Source of the DNA: Luteimicrobium xylanilyticum
Lineage (GTDB): Bacteria > Actinomycetota > Actinomycetes > Actinomycetales > Cellulomonadaceae
Length of the DNA: 64,000 nt
Assembly: GCF_009429125.1 (NCBI RefSeq)
Contig: NZ_CP045529.1
Span: 1,178,001 to 1,242,000, forward strand
Reading direction: 5' to 3'
Below are positions 39,743-47,676 of this stretch, piece after piece. Position numbers and translations under genes: made by a program. The stretch's first letter is position 1, and the number at the start of each line of letters is the position of its first letter. The notes under the pieces are model-generated. The model searched no databases and was not told the origin of the DNA. It was given only the letters and a program-made list of their open reading frames with translations.

Positions 39743-40420
39743 TCAGCGATACCACTCCTCGTCGATCGAGGCGAGGCGCGACGGGTGCACCTCGCCGCCC
39801 AGACCGTAGAAGCGCTGGAAGCTCATCACGAGCGGGCGCCACCGGTCCGGGTCGACACGGTGCGCCGTGCCGGGCGTGCGGATCTCCTCGTGGACGTGCA
39901 CGCGCGCGACCCGGACCTCGAACGCGACGGTCGATCCGGCGTCGGGCTCGTCGCGCTCGAGCGGGTGCCGGTGCACGAGGCGGGCCTCCAGGTTCACGGG
40001 GCACTCGGCGACCCGGGGCGCGCGCACGATGTCGGACGGGACCGGGGTGAGACCCGCCCGGCCGAACTTGTCCGGCTCGTGCCGGTACCCGGCCGCGGCC
40101 TTGCGTGCGGAGACGGGGTCACGACCCGTCGTGAGGGCGATCCGGTCGACGGCGTCCACCTGCGCCGACGACGGCAGGTTGAGGACGCACTCGCCCGTCG
40201 CCGTGAGGTTGAGGGCGGTCTGCGAGCGGGCGCCGAGCCCCAGGACCGCGGTCTTGCCCAACCAGAAGACCGACGACATCGGGGCGAGGTTCACGCGGCC
40301 GTCGGTGTCGACGGTGCTCAGCAGCACGACGGGCGTGCCGAAGTAGAGGATCGCGGGGTCGATCACGGTGTGCGTCGGGGTGCGGGCCGGCGCGGTGGTG
40401 GCTGCTGCGGTCGAGGTCAT
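39743..40420 (-). CDS. Flavin reductase-like (FMN-binding split barrel) protein
   Basis: A 225-residue flavin reductase-domain protein. The FMN-binding region reads ILYFGTPVVLLSTVDTDGRVNLAPMSSVFWLGKTAVLGLG, followed by TGECVLNLPS and a later EARLVHRH strand. It probably binds FMN and either reduces it or acts as a small oxidoreductase; the partner is not evident. It starts at ATG 40420, 52 bp after the MaoC gene in the same direction, and ends at a shared terminator. Confidence 0.8.
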   Translation of the reverse strand: MTSTAAATTAPARTPTHTVIDPAILYFGTPVVLLSTVDTDGRVNLAPMSSVFWLGKTAVLGLGARSQTALNLTATGECVLNLPSSAQVDAVDRIALTTGRDPVSARKAAAGYRHEPDKFGRAGLTPVPSDIVRAPRVAECPVNLEARLVHRHPLERDEPDAGSTVAFEVRVARVHVHEEIRTPGTAHRVDPDRWRPLVMSFQRFYGLGGEVHPSRLASIDEEWYR

Positions 40421-40472
40421 GCCCCCAGCGTCGTGGGGTCCGTGCCCGCGCGTCTGGCGGGGATCGGACACC

Positions 40473-40991
40473 TCACTCGGCGGCGGGGCGGCGCAGCACC
40501 ATGACGTCCATCCGGCCCTCCTGGACGGTCTCGCCGCGCTGGTTGCGGAGCGTGACCTGCCGCTCGACGATCCCCGCCGTGCCCTTGCTCGTCGGGCGGG
40601 CCCCCACGATCTCGACCGTGCACGTCAGGGTGTCCCCGATGAACACGGGCGCCGTGAACCGCCACCCGTCGATACCCAGCAGCGCGACCGCCGTGCCCTC
40701 GAAGAGTCCCGTCCGGGCGATCAGCCCGAGGCACAGGGACGCGCCCAGCATGCCGTGCACGATCCGCTGCCCGAACCGGGTCCCCGCCGCGAACTCCGTG
40801 TCCGTGTGGACCTGGTTGTTGTCGTTCGTCCACGCCGCGAACGACACCACGTCGGCCTCGGTGATCGTCCGGCCCGGTGTCGTCAGGACCTGCCCGACGG
40901 CGAAGTCCTCCAGGTGGCGCGGGGCACCGTAGGTCGGGGGTGCGGGGCGGAACGGGGGCTCGGTCGCGGGGGAGGGGGCGTCGTCGGGCAC
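40473..40991 (-). CDS. MaoC-family hotdog dehydratase/hydratase
   Basis: A 172-residue single-hotdog MaoC protein. The catalytic region reads FAAWTNDNNQVHTDTEFAAGTRFGQRIVHGMLGASLCLGLI; the usual D-x4-H is present as NDNNQVH, so the catalytic Asp is the one in TNDNN. It hydrates enoyl-CoA-type substrates in family members, but the substrate is not known. The GTG start lies 6 nt after a -10 hexamer TACCGT (leaderless). The same-strand order is ppx, maoC, flavin reductase, each with its own likely start signals. Confidence 0.83.
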   Translation of the reverse strand: MPDDAPSPATEPPFRPAPPTYGAPRHLEDFAVGQVLTTPGRTITEADVVSFAAWTNDNNQVHTDTEFAAGTRFGQRIVHGMLGASLCLGLIARTGLFEGTAVALLGIDGWRFTAPVFIGDTLTCTVEIVGARPTSKGTAGIVERQVTLRNQRGETVQEGRMDVMVLRRPAAE

Positions 40992-40997
40992 GGTGCG

Positions 40998-41003
40998 ACG
41001 GTA
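40998..41003 (-). promoter_or_regulatory. -10 hexamer of the MaoC gene
   Basis: TACCGT on the minus strand ends 6 nt before the GTG start at 40991, a leaderless arrangement. Confidence 0.6.
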
Positions 41004-41068
41004 CGCCGAGCGCTCGCCGCACCGCACCCGACCGCGCGTCCGGACTCGTCGTCGCTGATCACGTTCCG

Positions 41069-41995
41069 TCACTCGAGGCCGTCGAGGTACCGCAGGATCA
41101 GACCCTCTCGCAGGGCCCACGGCGACACGTCGAGCTCGCTCACCCCGAGAGCACGCATCGTCTCGGACAGCACGACCGCACCGCCGACGACCTGGTAGGC
41201 GCGGTCCGTGGTGATGCCCGGGAGCGCGTCGCGCGCGTCGACGGGGATGCGCGCGATCCGAGGGATCCAGTCGTCGAGCGCCTCCCGCGTCAGGACGGTA
41301 CGGTCGCGCTCGCCGATGCCGTCCGTGCTGTCGCCGGCGAGGCGTGCGAGCGAGCGGATGGTCTTCGACGTCCCGACGACGTGGCCGGGGGCGGGCAGGT
41401 CGGCGAACTCCTTGGCAGCGGGCTCGAGCATGTCGCGGGCGTGCCGACGCAGGTCGTCGACCTGGGCGTCGGTGGGTGGGTCGTCGGGCAGGAAGGCCGC
41501 GGTGGTGCGCCCGGCCCCGAGCGGCAGCGAGACGGCGAGGTCGGGGTTGTCGGTCGCACCCGTGGCGACCTCGAGCGACCCGCCGCCGATGTCGATCAGC
41601 AGCAGCCGCCCGGCCGACCAGCCGAACCAGCGGCGGACCGCCAGGTAGGTGATGCGGGCCTCGTCCTCGCCGCTGAGGACCTGCAGCTCGACGCCGGTGC
41701 GTTCCGTCACGAGGGCCAGGAGGTCCGGCCCGTTCGGGGCGTCGCGCACCGCCGACGTCGCGAACGCGAGCAGCTCGTCGAGGCCGGCCTGCCGTGCCTG
41801 CGACGCAGACGCGTCGACGGCGGCGAGGACCGCCTCGACCCCGGCCGGGCTGATCGCCCCGGACGGCTCGAGCAAGCGCATCAGCCGCAGCGTGCTGCGG
41901 TGCGAGGACTGCGGCAGCGGCGGCGCGCCCCGGTACGCGTCGACGACGAGAAGGTGGACGGTGTTCGAGCCCACGTCGAGCACGCCGAGTCGCAT
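41069..41995 (-). CDS. Exopolyphosphatase/pppGpp phosphohydrolase-like protein (Ppx/GppA)
   Basis: A 308-residue Ppx/GppA phosphatase of the short actinobacterial type. It starts MRLGVLDVGSNTVHLLVVDAY (phosphate-1 loop), then LAFATSAVRDAPN, VLSGEDEARITY, and LLLIDIGGGSLEV (phosphate-2 loop with the catalytic region), all of the ASKHA fold. The C-terminal HD-type half of long Ppx proteins is missing, as in mycobacterial Ppx1/2. It hydrolyses polyphosphate or pppGpp. The start has TACCGT 7 nt upstream and no Shine-Dalgarno. It is divergent from the ABC-2 operon. Confidence 0.9.
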   Translation of the reverse strand: MRLGVLDVGSNTVHLLVVDAYRGAPPLPQSSHRSTLRLMRLLEPSGAISPAGVEAVLAAVDASASQARQAGLDELLAFATSAVRDAPNGPDLLALVTERTGVELQVLSGEDEARITYLAVRRWFGWSAGRLLLIDIGGGSLEVATGATDNPDLAVSLPLGAGRTTAAFLPDDPPTDAQVDDLRRHARDMLEPAAKEFADLPAPGHVVGTSKTIRSLARLAGDSTDGIGERDRTVLTREALDDWIPRIARIPVDARDALPGITTDRAYQVVGGAVVLSETMRALGVSELDVSPWALREGLILRYLDGLE

Positions 41996-42002
41996 GACGC
42001 GG

Positions 42003-42008
42003 ACGGTA
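42003..42008 (-). promoter_or_regulatory. -10 hexamer of the ppx gene
   Basis: TACCGT on the minus strand ends 7 nt before the ATG at 41995, with no Shine-Dalgarno between them. Confidence 0.6.
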
Positions 42009-42074
42009 GCAGCGCGGCCGTCCTCGCGAGCGGCGTGACCGGTCGTCGACCGTCGGTCAGCGGCGCAGGACCAG

Positions 42075-42140
42075 GCGGGCCGTCCGGTGAGCACCGCTAT
42101 CCACCGATCGGTGGATGGCCGCACCCACCGGACGGCCCGC
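42075..42140. repeat. Nested palindrome between ppx and the ABC-2 operon
   Basis: A perfect 18-bp palindrome, ATCCACCGATCGGTGGAT (42099-42116), sits inside a larger dyad: 15-bp arms GCGGGCCGTCCGGTG (42075-42089) and CACCGGACGGCCCGC (42126-42140). The inner one looks like a dimeric regulator operator; the outer could form a long cruciform or mRNA hairpin. No dedicated regulator gene is adjacent except the NarL-type regulator at 45251. Confidence 0.7.
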
Positions 42141-42215
42141 CGGTGCACCCCCGCGGCCGATACCGCCTGACCTGCGCGGACGCGAGGCTGGAGGGGAACC
42201 GAGAGGAACCCCACC

Positions 42216-43169
42216 ATGACCACGACCCAGCCGGTGATCGAGATCGACCACCTGCGCAAGTCCTACGGCGCCAAGCGCGCCGTCGTCGACGTCAGCCTGT
42301 CCGTCGAGGAGGGCGAGATCTTCGGCATCCTCGGCCCCAACGGGTCGGGCAAGACGACGACCGTCGAGTGCGTGTCCGGCCTGCGGCACCGGGACGGCGG
42401 CTCGGTCCGCGTCCTCGGTGCGGACCCGCAGACGCACCGCGACGCGGTCCGAGCCCAGGTCGGCGTGCAGCTCCAGGAGGCGGAGCTCCCGGCGAAGCTG
42501 ACCGTGCGCGAGGCGCTCGCGCTGTACGCGTCCTTCTACCCGGACCCGGCCGACTGGCGTGAGCTCGTCGACGTCCTCGGGCTCGGCACGAGCCTCGGCA
42601 CACGGTTCGGCAAGCTGTCGGGCGGCCAGCAGCAGCGCCTGTCGATCGCGCTCGCGCTCGTCGGGAACCCGCGCATCGCGATCCTCGACGAGCTCACCAC
42701 GGGCCTGGACCCGGCCGCGCGCCGCGAGACGTGGGACCTCGTCGAGAGCGTCCGCGACCGCGGCGTCACGGTCGTCCTCGTGACCCACTTCATGCAGGAG
42801 GCCGAGCGGCTGTGCGACCGCCTCGCCGTGATCGACGCCGGTGAGGTCGTCGCGATCGACACGCCCGGGGGCCTCGTGGAGCGCCTCGACACCCGGCAGG
42901 AGCTCCGGTTCCGGCCGTCCCGCCCGTTCGACGACGCCCTGCTCACCGACCTCGACCCGGTCGACTCCCTGCTCCGGCGGGGCGGCGAGGTGCACGTGAG
43001 CGGCAGCGGCGACGTCCTGGGCGCCGTCGTCACCGCCCTCGCCCGGGCGGGGATCGTCGCCGAGGGGCTGCGTGTGCAGCAGCCGAGCCTCGACGACGCG
43101 TTCCTCGCCATGGTCGGGCACGCCGCCGCCGCTACTGCCACCGGCACCACCCCGAAGGAGCAGTCATGA
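42216..43169 (+). CDS. ABC-2 type exporter ATP-binding protein
   Basis: A 317-residue ATPase: Walker A GILGPNGSGKTTT (about 38-50), Q-loop LQEAELPAKLTVREAL, signature KLSGGQQQRLS, Walker B RIAILDELTTGLDP with Leu in place of the usual Pro, then the H-loop VLVTHFMQEAERL. A C-terminal about 80 residues is typical of drug or antibiotic exporters (DrrA-like). It energises the permease encoded directly downstream, whose ATG overlaps its stop (ATGA). With the histidine kinase and regulator genes it forms a four-gene unit. The exported substrate is unknown. Confidence 0.92.
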   Translation: MTTTQPVIEIDHLRKSYGAKRAVVDVSLSVEEGEIFGILGPNGSGKTTTVECVSGLRHRDGGSVRVLGADPQTHRDAVRAQVGVQLQEAELPAKLTVREALALYASFYPDPADWRELVDVLGLGTSLGTRFGKLSGGQQQRLSIALALVGNPRIAILDELTTGLDPAARRETWDLVESVRDRGVTVVLVTHFMQEAERLCDRLAVIDAGEVVAIDTPGGLVERLDTRQELRFRPSRPFDDALLTDLDPVDSLLRRGGEVHVSGSGDVLGAVVTALARAGIVAEGLRVQQPSLDDAFLAMVGHAAAATATGTTPKEQS

Positions 43170-43963
43170 CCACCGCAGCCGTCCCCGCCGCCCCCGCGCC
43201 GCGCGTCGTCCGCGCGTCGTCCGGCCGCGTCTTCCGCAACCTCCTGCGCAGCGAGGCCGTCCTCGCCTGGCGCTCCGGCGCTGCCGTGTTCTGGTCGGCG
43301 TTCCTGCCGGTCGCCGGTCTCGTCGTCATCGGCTCGATCTCGGGCACCCGCACCCCGCAGGACGGACTCGGTGGCCGGAGCGTGCTGGACACGTACCTGC
43401 CGATCCTCATGATGTTCTCGCTGACGATCTCCGTCGTCACCCTCATGCCCCCGACGCTCGCGGTCTACCGCGAGAAGGGGATCCTGCGCCGCCTGTCGAC
43501 GACGCCTGTGCCGCCGTCGCGCCTGCTCGGCGCCCAGGCGACCATCTACGCGGGCCTCGGGGTCCTCGTCTCGGTCGTCCTGCTCGTCGTCGGGGTCACC
43601 GCCTACGACGTGCGCCTGCCCGACCAGCTCGCGGGCTTCGTCCTGGCGCTCGTCCTCGTGGGCGCCGCGACGACCGGGCTCGGCCTGGTCGTCGCGGCCT
43701 TGGCGCCGAGCACGCGCGTCGCGAGCGCCCTCTCGACCCTCCTGTTCTTCCCGCTGATGTTCTTCGCCGGGCTGTGGATCCCGCGCGCGTCGATGTCCCC
43801 GGGGCTGCGGACGGTGAGCGACTGGACGCCCCTCGGCGCGGGTGTGCGCGCGATCCAGGCCACGGTCGACGGCCACTGGCCGCCCGTGTCGAGCCTGCTC
43901 GTCATGGCCGGCTGGGCGGTGGCGTCCGGCGTGGTCGCGGCCCGCACCTTCCGCTGGGAGTAG
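43166..43963 (+). CDS. ABC-2 type transporter permease
   Basis: A 265-residue ABC-2 membrane subunit with about six helices (VLAWRSGAAVFWSAFLPVAGLVVIGSI; LPILMMFSLTISVVTLMPP; FPLMFFAGLWIPRASM). The cytoplasmic coupling part reads YREKGILRRLSTTPVPPSRLLGAQ, the usual ABC-2 membrane signature. Its start overlaps the ATPase stop, and a histidine kinase gene follows after about 40 bp. The channel is presumably a homodimer. The substrate is not evident. Confidence 0.9.
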   Translation: MTTAAVPAAPAPRVVRASSGRVFRNLLRSEAVLAWRSGAAVFWSAFLPVAGLVVIGSISGTRTPQDGLGGRSVLDTYLPILMMFSLTISVVTLMPPTLAVYREKGILRRLSTTPVPPSRLLGAQATIYAGLGVLVSVVLLVVGVTAYDVRLPDQLAGFVLALVLVGAATTGLGLVVAALAPSTRVASALSTLLFFPLMFFAGLWIPRASMSPGLRTVSDWTPLGAGVRAIQATVDGHWPPVSSLLVMAGWAVASGVVAARTFRWE

Positions 43964-44003
43964 TGACACCATCGTCCTCGTGACCAGCAGCCGGGAGGTG
44001 GCG

Positions 44004-45251
44004 GTGCCGTACTCGACGGAGGACCCCTGGTGGTCCCGCATCGACCGGGTCGGCCGCCGCCTCCTCCTGCCGGCGCTCGCTGTGTCGGCGCTCCTCGCGG
44101 TGCTCTCGGAACAGTCCGGGTACGGGTCGGCGCGCCGCCTGCAGGTGGGGCTGGCGCTCACGGCGCTGACCGCGGTGTGGGTGCTGCTGTTCCCGGCCCG
44201 TCCCCGGCGCTACGGCGCGGTCGGCGACGGGGTGATCTTCACGATCCACGTCGTGCTGAGCGCCGTGCTCACCGGGTTCAACCCGTGGTTCGCGGTCTTC
44301 GCGTGGACGGGCTTCGTGATCGCGGACGAGCGGGTGCCGCGCCGTGCCCTGCCCTGGGCGGTGGTCCCGGTCGCGCTCGTGCTCGGAGCGTCCCAGGTCG
44401 GCGGCTTCCCGGACAGCCTCGGCGCCTGCCTCGTGTGGTTCCTCGTCGCCGCCGTGAACTACGGCATCGCGATGGCGCTGTACGTGAACATCGAGCGCGG
44501 GGTCCAGCGCAACGCCGAGCTGGCCCGGGCCAACCTGCGCCTCGAGGCCGTGATCGCCGAGAACGCGGGCCTGCACGCCCAGCTCGTCGCGCAGGCCCGG
44601 GAGGCCGGCGTCCAGGACGAGCGGCAACGCCTCGCCGGCGAGATCCACGACACCCTCGCGCAGGGGCTCGCGGGCATCGTGACGCAGCTCGAGGCCGCCG
44701 ACGGCGCACCCGACGACGGCGCCCGCCTCGCCCACCTGGACCGCGCCCGCGCGCTCGCGCGAGAGAGCCTCACGGAGGCGCGCCGGTCGGTGCGGGCGCT
44801 GCGGCCCGAGCAGCTCGAGCGCGCCACCCTCGCTGAGGCGCTCGCGGAGCACGCCGTCGAGTGGACCCGGGCCTCGGGAGTCCCGGTGCAGCTCGAGGTC
44901 ACCGGCGCCGTCCTGCCCCTGCCCGACGACGTCGGATCGGCGCTCTTCCGCGTCGCCCAGGAGGCGCTGACGAACGTCGCCAAGCACGCCCGCGCGTCCC
45001 GGGTGGGGGTGACGCTCACCTACCTCTCCGACGTCGTCGTGCTCGACGTCCGTGACGACGGCGTCGGCTTCGAGCCGGGGGAGCGCACGCCCGGGCGTGG
45101 CGGCACCACGCCCGCGTCGGACGGCGGCTACGGTCTCGTCGGCATGGTGGCCCGGCTCTCGCGCGTCGGGGGGACGCTCACCCTCGAGGCGGCGCCCGGC
45201 GAGGGTGTCGCGCTGAGCGCGTCGGTGCCTACACAGAAGGGAACGCTCTGA
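44004..45251 (+). CDS. NarL/DesK-type sensor histidine kinase
   Basis: A 415-residue kinase. About six membrane helices occupy the first about 165 residues (LLLPALAVSALLAVL; LTALTAVWVLLFP; VIFTIHVVLSAVLTGFNPWFAVFAW; AVVPVALVLGASQVG). A coiled coil follows (ELARANLRLEAVIAENAGLHAQL), then HisKA_3 with the phospho-accepting histidine in RLAGEIHDTLAQGLAGIV near residue 215, and a HATPase with NVAKHARAS, DDGVGF and GGYGLVGM. There is no extracytoplasmic sensor domain, so it likely senses the membrane or the adjacent ABC exporter. The GTG start has GGGAGGTG three bases upstream; a GTG at 43980 is an alternative. The stop overlaps the regulator start. Confidence 0.88.
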   Translation: MPYSTEDPWWSRIDRVGRRLLLPALAVSALLAVLSEQSGYGSARRLQVGLALTALTAVWVLLFPARPRRYGAVGDGVIFTIHVVLSAVLTGFNPWFAVFAWTGFVIADERVPRRALPWAVVPVALVLGASQVGGFPDSLGACLVWFLVAAVNYGIAMALYVNIERGVQRNAELARANLRLEAVIAENAGLHAQLVAQAREAGVQDERQRLAGEIHDTLAQGLAGIVTQLEAADGAPDDGARLAHLDRARALARESLTEARRSVRALRPEQLERATLAEALAEHAVEWTRASGVPVQLEVTGAVLPLPDDVGSALFRVAQEALTNVAKHARASRVGVTLTYLSDVVVLDVRDDGVGFEPGERTPGRGGTTPASDGGYGLVGMVARLSRVGGTLTLEAAPGEGVALSASVPTQKGTL

Positions 45252-45922
45252 TGACCACGTCCTCGGGGACCGTACGGGTGCTGCTCGTCGACGACCACCC
45301 CGTCGTCCGGGACGGGTTGCGCGGCGTCCTCGACGCGGAGCCCGGCATCGACGTCGTCGGGGAGGCGGGCGATGGAGAGGAGGCGCTCGCGCGCCTGGCC
45401 GCGCTCGCCCGTGACGCCCCCGACGACGACCCGGGCGTGGACCTCGTCCTCATGGACCTGCGGATGCCCCGGATGGGCGGGGTCGAGACGATCGGGCACG
45501 TCCGGGGGCGGTTCCCTGCGGTGCGGGTCCTCGTCCTGACCACCTACGACGCCGACCGAGACGTCCTCCCGGCCATCGAGGCGGGTGCGACGGGCTACCT
45601 GCTCAAGGACTCTCCGCGCGACGTCCTCGTCGACGGGGTGCGGGCCGCCGCCGCGGGCCTGCCGGTGCTGGCGCCGTCGGTCGCGGGCACGCTCATGGGG
45701 CTCGTCGGGGCGCCCGCGGCGGAGGAGCCCGTGCTCAGCCCGCGCGAGCTCGAGGTGCTGCGGCTCGTCGCGGCCGGGGCGACCAACCGGTCGGCGGCGC
45801 GCCAGCTCTTCATCAGCGAGGCGACGGTCAAGACGCACCTGCTCCACCTCTACGAGAAGCTCGGTGTCCGGGACCGCGCCGCGGCGGTGGCCGCGGCGTA
45901 CGAGCGGCGGCTGCTCGGCTGA
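45251..45922 (+). CDS. NarL/LuxR-type response regulator
   Basis: A 223-residue regulator with a receiver domain (acidic pocket D14/D15, phospho-acceptor D69 in DLVLMDLRMPRMGG, Thr in VLTTYDAD, Lys in YLLKDSPRD) and a C-terminal LuxR helix-turn-helix (LSPRELEVLRLVAAGATNRSAARQLFISEATVKTHLLHLYEKLGV). Its ATG overlaps the kinase stop (TGATG). It presumably controls the ABC exporter upstream; the palindrome at 42099-42116 is one candidate target. The last codons form the left arm of a perfect 20-bp terminator hairpin. Confidence 0.94.
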   Translation: MTTSSGTVRVLLVDDHPVVRDGLRGVLDAEPGIDVVGEAGDGEEALARLAALARDAPDDDPGVDLVLMDLRMPRMGGVETIGHVRGRFPAVRVLVLTTYDADRDVLPAIEAGATGYLLKDSPRDVLVDGVRAAAAGLPVLAPSVAGTLMGLVGAPAAEEPVLSPRELEVLRLVAAGATNRSAARQLFISEATVKTHLLHLYEKLGVRDRAAAVAAAYERRLLG

Positions 45923-45940
45923 GCAGCCGCCGCTCGTACG
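45897..45940. terminator. 20-bp perfect terminator hairpin shared by the regulator and aceB genes
   Basis: CGTACGAGCGGCGGCTGCTC (45897-45916) and its exact complement (45921-45940) flank a GGCT loop. The left arm is coding sequence for the last residues of the response regulator and the TGA spans the loop/right arm. The convergent aceB stop is 4 bp away. Confidence 0.8.
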
Positions 45941-45943
45941 TGC

Positions 45944-47641
45944 TCAGGAGAGGAACTGGTTGTACGCCGGGATCGTGAGGAACGTGGGGTAGTCCTCGTC
46001 GAGCGCGACGTGCCGGAACACCGCCACCGCGTCGTCGACCCGGTTCCCGGGCGTCCGGGGCAGGTCGTCCGCGACCTCGGCGATCAGGGCCTCGACCCGC
46101 TCACGCGTGATCCTGACCCCGGTCTCCGTGACGGTCCCGTTGTGCACCCACTGCCAGATCTGCGACCGCGAGATCTCGGCGGTCGCCGCGTCCTCCATGA
46201 GGTGGTCGATGGCCGCCGCGCCCACGCCCCGCAGCCACGACTCGAGGTAGCGGATCCCCACCGACACGTTCGCCCGCAGGCCCGCGGCCGTGACGCCGGT
46301 GGTGCCGTCGGACGGCTGGGCGGACGCGACGTCGAGCAGGTCCGCGGCCTCGACGTGCACGTCGGGGCGCTGCCGGTCGAGCTGGTGCGGCCGCTGACCG
46401 AGCACGGCCTCGAACTCGGCCCGCGCGACGGGGATGAGGTCGGGGTGCGCGACCCACGTCCCGTCGAAGCCGTCGCCGGCCTCGCGCGCCTTGTCGGAGG
46501 ACACCTGCGCGAACGCCGTCGCGTTCACCTCGGGGTTGCGGCGGTCGGGGATGAAAGCGCTCATCCCGCCCATGGCGTGCGCGCCGCGCCGGTGGCAGGT
46601 GGCGACCAGCAGCTCGGTGTACGCCCGCACGAACGGCACGGTCATGGTGACGCGCGACCGGTCGGGGAGCACGTAGCGGGGCCCGCGGGTGCGGTAGCTC
46701 TTGATCACCGAGAACAGGTAGTCCCAGCGGCCCGCGTTGAGCCCGGCGCAGTGCTCGCGCAGCTCGTAGAGGATCTCCTCCATCTCGAACGCCGCGGGCA
46801 GCGTCTCGACCAGCACCGTCGCCCGGATCGTGCCCTGCTCGATCCCGACCAGCTCCTGCGCCAGCACGAACACGTCGTTCCACAGCCGCGCCTCGCGGTA
46901 CCCCTCGAGCTTCGGCAGGTAGAAGTACGGGCCGCGGCCCCGCGCGACCAGCTCGGCCGCGTTGTGGAAGAAGTACAGCCCGAAGTCGACGAGCGACGCC
47001 GACGCGGCCTGCGGCCGACCCGCGCGGTCCGTGTACCGCAGGTGCTTCTCGGTCAGGTGCCAGCCGCGCGGCCGGAAGACGATCGTCGGCAGCCCCGCGA
47101 GGTCCTGCCCATCGTCGCCCGCGGTCACCCGGTACTGCTTGCCGGGAGCGCCGTCCGGCCCGGCCGGTCCGGCGAACTCGAGGCGCCCGCGGATCGCGTC
47201 GTGCAGGGCGAGCTGCCCGCCGACGACGTTCTCCCACGTCGGGCTCGACGCGTCCTCCGCGTCGGCCAGCCAGCAGTCGGCGCCCGAGTTGAGGGCGTTG
47301 ATCGTCATCTTCGGGTCCGTCGGGCCGGTGATCTCGACGAGCCGGCGCTCGAGCCCGGGGGCACCCCGGTGCCCGGCGACCTCCCAGCTCGGGTCGTCGC
47401 GCACCGGCCGGGTCTCGGGCCGGAAGTCCGGGTCGATCCCGTCCGCGACCTGCCGACGACGGCGCTGGCGCTCCGTGAGCAGTTCGTGGCGGCGGGCGAG
47501 GAACGCGTCGTGCAGGGCGGCGAGGAAGTCGAGGGCCTCGGGGGTGAGGATCTCGTCGTGGCGGGGCCCGGGGGTCCCGGTCACGGTGAGCGCGCCGGTA
47601 TCGGAGCTGGTAGGGGTGGGGGTCTCGATCGTGGTGGTCAT
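45944..47641 (-). CDS. aceB: Malate synthase A
   Basis: A 565-residue malate synthase of the A type. The signature REHCAGLNAGRWDYLFSVIK (near residue 295) matches the family pattern. Other blocks are MTINALNSGADCWLADAEDASSPTWENV and GGMSAFIPDRRNPEVN. It condenses glyoxylate with acetyl-CoA to malate, the second step of the glyoxylate shunt. AAGGAG precedes the ATG. It is 35 bp downstream of aceA on the same strand, so both steps form one operon, next to the divergent ramB regulator gene. A strong hairpin lies at its end. Confidence 0.97.
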   Translation of the reverse strand: MTTTIETPTPTSSDTGALTVTGTPGPRHDEILTPEALDFLAALHDAFLARRHELLTERQRRRRQVADGIDPDFRPETRPVRDDPSWEVAGHRGAPGLERRLVEITGPTDPKMTINALNSGADCWLADAEDASSPTWENVVGGQLALHDAIRGRLEFAGPAGPDGAPGKQYRVTAGDDGQDLAGLPTIVFRPRGWHLTEKHLRYTDRAGRPQAASASLVDFGLYFFHNAAELVARGRGPYFYLPKLEGYREARLWNDVFVLAQELVGIEQGTIRATVLVETLPAAFEMEEILYELREHCAGLNAGRWDYLFSVIKSYRTRGPRYVLPDRSRVTMTVPFVRAYTELLVATCHRRGAHAMGGMSAFIPDRRNPEVNATAFAQVSSDKAREAGDGFDGTWVAHPDLIPVARAEFEAVLGQRPHQLDRQRPDVHVEAADLLDVASAQPSDGTTGVTAAGLRANVSVGIRYLESWLRGVGAAAIDHLMEDAATAEISRSQIWQWVHNGTVTETGVRITRERVEALIAEVADDLPRTPGNRVDDAVAVFRHVALDEDYPTFLTIPAYNQFLS

Positions 47642-47676
47642 GTCGGGCTCCTTCGGAGTCGCCGTCGGCGGTCTGG

